This document shows, one piece after another, positions 34,895-46,146 of a stretch of DNA of 64,000 nt. Origin of the DNA: Tenrec ecaudatus (Eukaryota; Chordata; Mammalia; Afrosoricida; Tenrecidae); assembly GCF_050624435.1 (NCBI RefSeq), contig NC_134530.1, forward strand, positions 143,136,721 through 143,200,720. The letters are read 5' to 3'. A program made the translations under genes and the position numbers. Below the pieces are notes generated by a model. That model ran no database searches, was not told the origin of the DNA, and saw nothing but the letters and a program-made list of their open reading frames with translations. How positions within the stretch are numbered: position 1 is the first letter of the stretch; every line of letters starts with the position of its first letter.

Positions 34895-37800
34895 CATATT
34901 GTAAAAATAAGTGTTTATTTTGTGCAGACAGCCATGAAGTCTGTAAACATTGTTTCATTTAAAAGTTGCTGTAAACGCTGTTCACCCCATCCTGGTTTTC
35001 CTACAAATGTCAGTATAAGCCTGAATTTTAAATGACAAGTATCAGCTCTCAAAGCACTGGCCTCGGTCTGCTCTCTGAATTGCAGTCCTCGCTCAGCAAC
35101 AGTTGCATGTGGCCTCCAGTCAGTCCCCCCCCCCCCCCCCCCCCCGTGGCTGTCTGTAATAAAGGCATACCAAGATAGTCAATTCAAGGGTGGGGGTCAG
35201 TCGGCATTGGTCTGCAGCAGCAGGTGGGAATGGGAGAATTGGCATTAGCTCTGCTCCCAAAAGCTTCGGCGTTCATTTCTCTTCCGAATCAGATTCCACT
35301 TTGAGTGTATGCCTCAGTCACTGGCACGGATTCTGCCCCAGAGGACTACTTTCTCTGCAGGGATTTATTTGTGTGCTTCTCTATGCACTGAATCTAAGTT
35401 AAAATCCCTTCCTGTACACACAGCTATTCCTCCCTGCAGGCAGCCTTCATGCATTTGGTACTTGCCTGGATGTTAAGTCCTCTTGTAGCTTTTGGAAGGA
35501 TGACAGCCTGTCTGGCAAAGCACTGAAGAGGTGTGCTCTATTAAGCTGAAAAATAATGCTAATGTGTAAAACTGGTTACTGCAGGCACCCAATAACTTTA
35601 GGAAGCCCAAAGGGACACTTGGTACCTCATGTAGAAACATTAGGAAAAAAGTTGCAAAAAAGCACATACTTTGAAACAAACACCTGCCTGAGAATGGTTG
35701 ACTAGTGTTGTCGGGTAACGTTTTAGTAAGCAGCCAAACATAATTCTAGTGTGAATATCATTAGACACCTAAATGCATGTGGCATTTGCTTCCAGCTAAA
35801 TGCAAAATTTGTAAAAACTAACATTCTTGACATTCTGTTCTCTTCTCAATTTGCCTTAATTTGGTCTCCTCCTGTGTGTGGAACTTTCAACCCCTGAAAT
35901 TCCGTGGCCACGACAGATGGGAGTGATGCCCAGCCACCGTCACTGGGGGTTCTCCAGAGGAAGGAGAGTAAGCTCCCGAAAGCCTGTGTCCCTCCCTGGT
36001 GGGAAAGAGGAAATCCCCCCTCAAAGTCTGCTGGACTTGAATTGCCCTGACCTCCTCCGTAGCCTGGCGGGACACACAGTGAGAGGGGCTATAAGGAAAC
36101 TGACGGGTGGCAGGGGCCGGCGCCCAGTGGGAAGAAAGTAGGGTGTGCATTATTGCAGACTTGGCGACTGCTGGCGTGTGTCCACGTGGCCATGCAGGCC
36201 TCTTACAGACTACTTCTGGATACACTTAGTCACTTTGCAAACACTGAGCCCCACGCACATCCGACTCTCAGTTCACCAAAGCAGGTGTGACAGGGCTTCC
36301 CCTAGGCAGCAGGCTCTTTGATAGGCTTGTAAACAAAACTTTTCCTTGTCCCCTCGCTAGCTGCGGCCTCCTTGGTCATCCAAGTTCATCTTACGACAAA
36401 TCCTCTGAGACCCTTTTCCGAAATTTTCACTTAGAAGCCCGGCGGGGGACACCATGGCAGCCCCAGTGGAGGCAGGGCCCGAGGTGGTCGAGCAGCGCTA
36501 CCTGCCAGTAAGGGATCCCCTGCTCCGCGGGGAACGCCCTTCACTCTAGGTGGTCGATGGTCACTGTCACTCTATGCGTGCTCGTGTTCCCCTCCACTGC
36601 ACAAACTACTCAGTGATGCCACCCGTGGATCCAGTCCAAGAGGCGTGGCCCACAAAGATGGGGGACCTGGATTGGGGTCGGGTCCACTTCAGAATCACCC
36701 CGAAATATCAAATCGCACTGTTAAATTTGCCCTAGACGTGATGTATGACACCACCAGGAAGCCACAACAAAATCAGTTTGTTCAAGTTGTGCAGAGTCAG
36801 CGCAAGGTACATGTCCTTGCCCACGACAGCCCCAGCGAGCAGGGGGTCCAGGATGGTTAACAGGGCAGGGACAGGAGACAGTCCACTCAGAGCACCGCGG
36901 GCTCGAGCATGGGGGAGAGCCAAGCCCGGTGGATCGCGGGCGGGCATGGCGAATTGGCTCCTGTCAGGTTTCCCAGTTTATGTGAGGCTGCGAATTCACG
37001 TGAGCTGGATGGGTCGTTAAAGATTACAAATCAACCAAGGAACTGAACCACTCCCAGCTGTGCGATGGAGTTGAGGAAGTAGTTCCACAGCCTCCTTCCT
37101 GGGAGAGAGCACTTCGTGAGAAGACGCTGACGGCGGGGAGCTCGTATCCAACTAACGAGGAGGACGTCAGCGAGGAGTCGGACAAACCATCCACTGCAAC
37201 AATCGACGCACTCAGTACACTTATGAAGGTACTTCAGCGTGGAAACACGGGGGGGAAAGGTGGGATATGTCTTCGTACCAAAGAGAAGATGAAATTAAAT
37301 GGAAGCCTTTACAGACATGTCATCCTGATTACTTGTCAGTAACGTGGACAAGTTGGCAACTTCATGGTCAATACCAGATGTTAGCAGTGAAGAGTAAAGG
37401 GGGTTGGTACCGAGTAGACTTTGGCAAACCTACCAAGACCTCAGGGCCTCCCGGGATCCCCGGTTGTCGAGGTGCCTGCAGCACTGGCCCCGCTGCCTGG
37501 CCCAGAGCTGCCCTCTGTGGCCATCCTGTCCCTGCCCTGCTCCACCTTCGGGACAGCAGAGGGACCTCCTTCAGCAGGGATCAACTTCTGCCCAGAGTCT
37601 GGCTCAGCCTGCTGGTTGCATGGTGGACTACTTTCGACCACACTGTGGGTGCTGGGGCCTTTCCCAGTCTCTGGCTTAGTGTCCAAAACAGGTGCTTTAT
37701 GCTGTAAAAGAGAGAATGATGCTTTGTTTTAATTTTTTAATTAAGCTAATTAAAGTTAATAAATAGAAGTATTAGATTTTTCTATCCAAATCTGTTGTAG

Positions 37801-39383
37801 GAAATCTCAAATCTGGTTCCAAAGTTGGTCTGTAATTATGTGTAATCAGGGTGGGACATGCCTGAGGGGTGGGCTAGTTGAGTGGAGGGGCGTCAGAGGA
37901 CCAGTGACCGGCACTGCTGACTCCTGGGCTGGCAAGAACCCAAGCAAGCTCTGAACGCATGCTATGCTCTCTGCTGAAGTCCCTGGGAAGCACTTGCCTG
38001 TCTTCAGTGCGATTTCCACTTAGGCTGTGGGACTTGGGCAACAGACAAGGGTAATATGCAAATTTTACTGTATTTCTCACTTTGCTGGTGTGTTGTCACA
38101 TACTATAGAGAAGGCCGGAGGGGCAGGGAGATGGGAGGGGTCAGGCTGCAGGTGAAATTAGGATGGCCTGGAAAGTGAACATATGGGTGAAAACAAACCC
38201 CAACCACACTGAGTGTCAGCGAGTAGATGCCGACTTGGAGCACCCTTCAGGACAGAGGAGAACCATCGGGGAGTCTGCCAAAGTGTAACCCTGCATGGAA
38301 GACCTGCGACTCCCTGGGGAGAGGGAGTCCTAGACAGTGGGAACAGCAAGTGCTTGCAGACAGGGAGGAGACCCGCGGGGCTGGGGCAGGCAGGCACCGG
38401 GACAGGAGGCCCAGGAGCTGGCAGGATTGGGGGGCCGGGGGCACTGACTGGTGCAGTTTCTCTTAGTTACATGAAGCTATGCTGAGCCTTCTTGTAAGGG
38501 GAACCCCCGGGGTTGGAATTCTGTCCCACACAGGCTCTTTGGTAACTTAAACTCTGCAAATAACAATAAAAATTCCTCTCTCAAATGGAAAATAGAGGGA
38601 ACCCTTCAAATGGTCAATAAGGGTGGGAGAAGTACAATCCGTAACCACGCTTCAGGTAACAAGCAGTCTAGGGACAATGAGGCTCTGGGGAACCTGACGT
38701 CGTCGTTTCCCTCCCGAGCCCTCGACCGCGACCAAGTGAAGGCTCCATGCAGGACTCGGCCCGGCGGCGAGAGCACCTCACTCGTGCTCACGGCCAGGTT
38801 TCCTAGAAACCACGGACTACCAGATCCTATTCTGCACAAACGCCAAGAGCTCGCGGGACGTCCTCGGAGGAGGAATTCTGACCAGAAAGCATGACATCAC
38901 TCACAGGGAGGGAGGGGCAGTCTGCAGGGACAGGAGGCCCGCAGGCCTGGGGCGAAGAGCAGCGAACCAAGCGGCGGACGTACACTGGGAACCACCCACC
39001 TCGGGCTGCTCCGGCGCCTCTGCGTCTGCGCAGTCAAATGCCCGCAGCACTTCAGGGCTCTTGCTGCCAGTCTGAAATGTCAAGTGCACATCTCTCTCTC
39101 TCAAAGCATCTCTTCTACCCTCATCTGCTTTCTCCCTGGGGCCGATTCGGCCCCGATGATAGAAATCTGCATCACCTGCTCCGCCACGGAGTCTATAATC
39201 AATTTCTTCCTGGCGTCTTCTGTCCCTGGGGTGCAGGGCCCGGGGAGGGTCTCTCTCAGGGCCTCTTGAGCACATCAGCACCCCCATGGATTTTCCAGCA
39301 CCGTAGCAGAAGCCCTGAAAGGAAGAGAGACAGTTCCCTGACTCACAGCGAGGTGTTCTACTCAGGGTAACAGAACTAACACG

Positions 39384-39417
<34 letters not shown>

Positions 39418-39486
39418 GAGACAGAGAGAGAGAGACAGACAGAGAGAGAGAGAGACAGAGAGAGAGACAGAGAGAGAGAGAGAGAC

Positions 39487-39519
<33 letters not shown>

Positions 39520-42500
39520 CAGAGACAGAGACAGAGAGAGAGAGAGAGAGAGTGTGTGTGTGTGTGTGTGTTCCTTAGATTGGTACAAGGCAGGTAGGTA
39601 GTCAATCCACTTTAAGAAATCTCTCGACATGAACTTGACAGCTCAATGAGCTAGGCACAATTTGATGGGAATACAACAAGTACAGTTCTGCGGAGACTCA
39701 GACACTGACATGTGATTCTAGTTCCCCCACACTTGCTCTCATCCACATGCGCAATCATCACACCCAGCACGGGCTGGAACCCCTTCAGAGCTGTACATCA
39801 GAACGTTAATTCCGCTGTGGGCTTGTTTCTTTACAAAAGCTCTTCCGTAAGCTACGGCCAAAATTCAGCAGCTTTCTTTACTGATGGTCAGAGGGAGGCA
39901 CTTGGGGTATGGTCCCAGGGGCCCTGACTCAGGATCCGTGACTCAGGATCCGTGAGATCAAAGCGTCTCGTCACACAGGGAGGGAGGGAGGCATCAGGGG
40001 TCCTTTGCAGCCTCCTGAGGGCCGAGCAGAGGCTGCACGGCGAGCGAGGTGCCTCACTGGGGAGGCACGGACATGTGCCTGCGAGTTCTAGACATGGCGT
40101 GCTGGTTCTTTACACAGTGCACCATGATCAGCACAGCCACGTAACAAGTTCTGCGCGCCAGTCTCATTTTTAGGAGTACAAGTGGGTCCCGAGACCACAG
40201 AGTTGGAGAGCTTCCACCATAGAGAAGGTAGCACGTGAAGGCAGGCAGGCAGAAAAAGTCCCAGAGGAGCAAGTCTTCGAAGTGACATGAGGGGGGTTTT
40301 CTGCTTGCAGTTTCTGTTCCTAAACAAATACCATAAAAATTTTTTTAAAAAGACCTCACTGCCATGGAGTCAACCCTGACTCCTAGCAACCACTGGCGAG
40401 TCTAACCAAACACCCTCTGCTAAGGTACCAGACCCCCTCTGCACAGCCTGAAGCAAAACAGCCGAGAAGGGCACAATTTCATAGCGGCCGGCACAGCGAC
40501 TTCTCCATCCTTGGGGAGAACGGCCTTCACAGGGCTCGTCTGCGTTCCCGATGTTTTGGTGTCTGCGGTCACCGTTCCAGCTGGGCAAGTGCCCAAAGTC
40601 AACAACAAACCTGAGCACACCGTGAATGGATGTTGAGTAATACATGTCTGCCCGAGTCCCCAAACTGTCTAGCTGCTGTACCCCGCTCCCTCCCCACCCA
40701 CTCCAACTCTGTCACCATGTCTGTCCCTCGGTGCTGCAAACACTTGGCTGCAACCGACTGCTTCCCTGCTTGAGAGAGGAAGCATGCAGCTTCTTTGGTG
40801 TGTGCTGGTTCACTAGGGCTAAAGGGCAAGTTGAGAAAGGTTATTCTCTCTCGTTCCCTGCGGTGACGGCCACGTCCGAGAACTCATGCTGCTTTGAGGA
40901 AAAAGCATGTCCAAAGGCAAACCACACATGGGTTAGTTAGCACCAAGCCAGATCGTCGCCTAGCAACCCACGACACTGAGCACAACCGCCCCATCTGGCT
41001 TCCAAGGTTGTAACCCCAACAGAAGCAGACCGCCGCATCTCTCTCCCGCAGGATGGCTGCTGAGTTTGAACTGCTGCCCTCTGGTTTGCTGCCAAGTGCT
41101 TTCCCATCACCTGATAACATGTACATATACATCAATCCATATAGCTTAAAAGTCACCTTCCTATGCCACCATATGGGAGCCCTGGTGGCCTATTGGTTGT
41201 ATGTTGAACCGCTAACCACAGGGTCAACCGTTCGAAACCACCAGCCGCTCCTTGGCAGAAGAGGCTACCTCCGCCTGGAAAGTCAGTCTCAGAAATTGGG
41301 CCACTGTGAGTCGGAATCGACTTGATGGCAGTGAGCTTGCATTTTTATTTTTGTTTTTTTATATCCCCGTGAAGCATTGATGGCGCCTACTTTTACAACA
41401 TCAAAGAAACCTAAGAGCTTTCGAGAGTGCTTTCTACTAACCAGGACGGCCAAGGCCATGACGGCGAGCACGGGGACGTGCAGGAGCACGGGGATCTCCT
41501 TCAGGAACGCTTTGATGAACTCCCCAGCCCCTTTGCCAATGTGCTTCAAAGGCTCCGTCACAAAGTTGGTGAAGGTGACTGCCAGGGCCTAGAACCAAAC
41601 ACAGACAGCGCGGCTGTTTGCTCAAAGGAGCGCAGGAGGCTAGCCTTATGGCACGCAATGAGAAGAAGGGGCACGGGCCAACTGTAATGTGAAAAACCAC
41701 TATTAGTTCCAAGTGAAGGAAACATGTTAACAAGCTTTTGGTAGATACACAGGGGTTTTTCACTTACTCTGCAGAAGTGATTTTTACAAACGGATTCTGT
41801 ACCTTTGTGGGTGGAACCAGCCAGATGGGGTTGACAACGACAAGCTCGTAGTACTTTTGGCACGGGTCATCTTGGAGGGTCATTGAGCTTCTAAACCACT
41901 CTATTCAGAGAGACAGACAAACACTGTCATTTTTTTAAGGTTTCATTTCATTCCCAAGTAAAATGAGATTTGAGTTTTCTCTTCCTCCACCTAACAGTCA
42001 GTTTTAGGTTGTTTTTCAGATACTAGTGATTTTTAGGTGGTTTATTTCATGTCCTCTATCGAACACTTAAAACTCTACCAAATTATTCAAGTCTCATGCA
42101 GGTAAAACAATTTATGTTTCCTAAAAGGTAGTTAAGTAAAACCCATCTACATGCATAAAGTAATAGGAGTAACGCTGGGAAACTCTGGCTAAGATTGGTG
42201 AATCCTTGGATCAAACAACGAGTAATTTTGCAGTCTTTCACATTTCAAATTCCAACTGTGTGAAGACTCCTCCTGGTAGTTCACCAGTTTCCCATAATGC
42301 CTTTCATTTTCTCTCATTCCTGGAAATTCTATTCAAAATACACCCGAGCAAATGGACAGCTTACCCCAGATGCTTCCCGCCCAGTCTATCTTCTCAGCAC
42401 AGGCGTTGTTTAACGGTTCCATCTTGGCGACTTCCGCCTGATGCTGGGCGAACGCTAGCTGACAACACAGAGGGGGCCGTGAGGCTGTCGCCGAGGCCGG

Positions 42501-45500
42501 CTACGCCCCCCACCCCCAGCCACCGAGCAAGCTCCGTGAGCCATGACCACTCACTCGAGACGTGCTTTAAAATAAAGAACAAGACAACTAGAAAGAGATG
42601 CATGTTACCCTATGGCTGGGGGGGGGGGGGGGGGGAGGATGAAAGATTAACATTAGGCAGCAGCCTTCTCTGGAATGCTTGGGGCAGTGAGGGGCGGTGG
42701 AGGGCACAGACTGGCACAGGGGCTGCAGCCACATGAGGGCCACGCGGGGTTCCCTTCCGTGGGGCACAGAGTCGCTAAGAGGCAGGGCCGACTCGACGCC
42801 CAACAACATAAAGGCAGCCTTTTCACTGAGAAGTCTGCTGTGAAATGTTTTCATGTAGTTCAGACCAGTGGTTCTCCACCTTCCTCATGCCGTGACCCTT
42901 TCATACAGTTCCTCCTGTGGTGGTGACCACCCCCCCACCCCCAACCATAAGATGATTTTTGTTGCTACTTCTTCACTGTCATTTTGCTACTGTTATGAAT
43001 CGGCGACCCTGTGAAAGGGTTGTTCAGCCCCCAAAGGGGTCGTGACCCACAGGTTGAGAATCACTAGTTTAGACCATGCTGCAAAATATGTGTGGGGAGG
43101 GCTTTCAAAGTTTCTGGGAAAATCCCATTATCTTTTAATTCTAGTTTATAAAAGTGTTCAAGCTCTCTCCTGTGTTTTTTGTAAAATGTAAGCCTTGGTT
43201 TTTAACAGTAATAACGTTTGCCACACTACGCTGTCAGCTTCTTGGGCTAAGAAATAGGTATTACCGCCTCTGATAGATGTTCCATTACCCGTCACAGCCC
43301 TGGGGGCCTGGGAAACTCTCAACAAAGGAAGCAGGGGGCCTGTTAGCAGGTAAGCATCAAGAGCAACACTCACACATCACAGGGAGTTTGTGATCTAATG
43401 AGTTTGGGGAACAGCTGGTTCTCGGTCAGACGCCTGAGTGGTCACGACAGGGAGCTCTGCAGTCGGTCCCCAGGCCAGCGCCCGGCCAGGAAGAGCTGTG
43501 TGCAAGGGCTGCAGGGAGCGCAGGGCGGCCTGACCAGGGTGAAGGAGGTGGGATTTTCTAAATCCAAACCGCCTGGACCACCGGACTTGCTTTTCTAGCC
43601 AGAGTGTCGTCTTGGCAGATTGCAGACTGTTATGTGGCAGGAGCAGGAGCAGCAGCGTGCCGTCTCACCTCCACATGTTGTGGCTGTCAACTGCCCTCCA
43701 GCATCCTCTACCCCCCTCTCACTGCGAACCACAGGGCGGACGTCCACCACCAGGCCTCTGCTCCCCAGGGAGGCACTGACCACCGGGAACCCCACAAGAT
43801 TTCAATATGACCTCAACTTTGTAAGGATAGTTACAATTTAGAAAAGAGACTGGGCAGAATGATTTTAATTTCTTTGGATCTTTGTCTTATTAAATTCTCT
43901 CTCACCAACACACCACTTTTGCATTCACAAACACACACACACTCTCTCACACACAAGCCTGGATTGTAAAAATCCTTTGGTATTTTTGGCAAAGAATTAA
44001 AGGACCCACCCACAAACTTAACCTACATAAGCGCTTTGTAAAATGTATCAACCTAGCTCCAATATGGCTCAGCCTCCCGACCCATGAGGAGGAGCTTCGC
44101 TAGCTATACCGGGACCTTGCACACCTCCTCCCAGGAGCTGGACAAGCACTCACCCCACCAACTCGTGGGCCAGCAGCGACCCTGACCCCCACACACCTCC
44201 AATCTTGCCGTGCACCCGGCACTTTGTCTACATGGGCAAAAGTCTTCTTTTACTATGAGTAAGTCAACATTAAAACTGTTAAGGCCTTCCGCCGAGCTAA
44301 TACCTTGTATAGATACATCCAATTCCACGCCAAGCTGACAAGGAAGCTGATGATGAAGATCCGCCGCAGCTGCGTGTACCAGCGCACGTAGGTCCACAGC
44401 TCGGTGGCCACTAACATCATCACGCAGAGGAGACACAGCAGCACCTGGGGACAGAGACGGCACAGGTCCAGGGCCCCGCCTGCGCTGTGCTCTCCAAGGA
44501 AGTGCTCACAGTCCCCAAAGACGGGAGATCTTGGGCATGTTCTTCACATAATGAGAGGGGAGTTTTTGAGTGAATTTTCAAAGGGAAGCCTCTTAGTACC
44601 CGCTCAGCCCATCCTACCATGAACATATTATATGGATCCACTCCAAAGGCATCTTCAAATCGCCACTTCCATGTTTCGAAATTGTGAAACTTAAAGTTAA
44701 TTAAAATATCACTTAGTGCATCGTCCAAGGCTCCAGACTTCCAGTCTTCCCCATTGAGAAACTTCTGTATTTCCAGCAAGGTCTGTCTCTTCAGGATAAC
44801 CTCGGCATCATAATGCCGACCGTCTTCGTTCTCATCGGGCTGGCCAGAAGCAAGCAAACGAAAGAGAAAGCCATTGTCACATTGCTGAGAGAAGCCACGC
44901 TACACGAACGTCATTTGGAACTAAACACAGGATTCGTTTGCAAATCTTCTTCCACATGAAATCAAAGTACACCCACTCCTCAGTTATCCACATAGCTATG
45001 TTCCAAAGGCCAAGCTGTCACACAGCCATGGAGGCTGGCCACATTGCTGCCTGATCACATCGTGGTCAAACCCCGACGCTCAGGCCCAGTCAGTCTGACA
45101 CACCACAGCCAATGCTGTTCTCGCTCACGCCTCAGCACCAGACACACGTTGGCTGCTTATGTGCACCATTCTCAGATTTATTTTTCACTAGTGTTGTCAA
45201 TGCACACTTTCAGACAACGAGAGAATAAGGAGTAGATGTAGTAATATCCAGTTGGATGTCTCAGAGACGAACATAAAAACCAAAGAAAATACACATGAAA
45301 AGCACTTTTGAAACGGCAAAGCTCTGTGCAAATAAGATGCTGTAATTGCGCTGACGGTATACTATTTTATTATTAAATTTGTTTTAATCTACTGACAGCT
45401 CTCAGATAGCTTACATTTTACACAAACAAGACAGACAAATGGCAGCAAAATGTGGGTCTCCATGAACGGGCACGAGATTCAAACTAGTTTGCCGGGTGGG

Positions 45501-46112
45501 CTTGCCTGCGCAAAACCACATCACACAGCACTTTACAGCACCCGCCAGTTCATACCAATAAACGTCTATTTCTTGTTCAAGAGTAAACGAAGGTCTCTTT
45601 ATAACAGTGTAAATATAAAAGTAGGAAAAAGGGAAAAACCAAAATACAAAGTGGTCACAAAACATAAAAATCATCCATACGCCTAGACAGCCGTTACTAG
45701 GGGATGTCAGCTTGGGGTGAGTATTCGCATGCATCCCTGTCTTCTCAAACTCGACGGCGGCATGAGCAGCTTTTGGTTTATCCTGCTCTTGAGCACTCTT
45801 TGGCTCCATCTATAACCGGGCTCTTCTCTTCCCTGCACACAGTGAAGACTCCAAGAGATGGGGGCACGAGAACAGCCACTCCTTGACCCTTCCCAAAGAA
45901 GGGGTGATCATCCAGGACTCACCTGGCTGACACCTCGGGTCCTTGCCTCGGCCCATGTCACCGTCCAGGGAGAGCAGAGTGGGGCAGCTTGGCCTGCCCT
46001 GTGGAAGCCCCTTTCAAATCAGGGTCTGCTCTTCCTGGCGGTTGGCGCCAATGGCCAGACGGAGAGAGACCCCGCCTCTGCTCAACAGAGCCCTCCCTGC
46101 TGGCGGCCCTCG

Positions 46113-46146
<34 letters not shown>

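Larger units (their letters stand above)
34895..37440 (-). other. CLCC1: CLCC1 3' UTR and 3' flank (extent uncertain)
   Basis: On the minus strand AATAAA signals occur at plus 35364-35369 and 34914-34919. The more distal one would end the message near 34,895. Length is uncertain because the human UTR is probably shorter. A C homopolymer (35,125-35,145) and an unexplained open stretch (36.4-37.3 kb) lie inside. Confidence 0.4.

Noticed and set aside
37441-37707. Plus-strand frames of 91-146 codons at 37.3-37.7 kb
   Set aside because: They are the reverse of the CLCC1 terminal exon, whose [11 protein letters not shown] start and in-frame stop are the supported reading.
38901-39605. 234-codon minus-strand frame with a long Leu-Ser run
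   Set aside because: It is CLCC1 exon 10 plus the intronic CU microsatellite read through the acceptor, not a separate protein.
41174-41250. tRNA gene-like box A and B sequences
   Set aside because: These are the tRNA-derived heads of AfroSINEs; no intact acceptor stem or anticodon arm.
42206-42736. 176-codon plus-strand frame
   Set aside because: It is antisense to CLCC1 exon 7 and runs through a G homopolymer.
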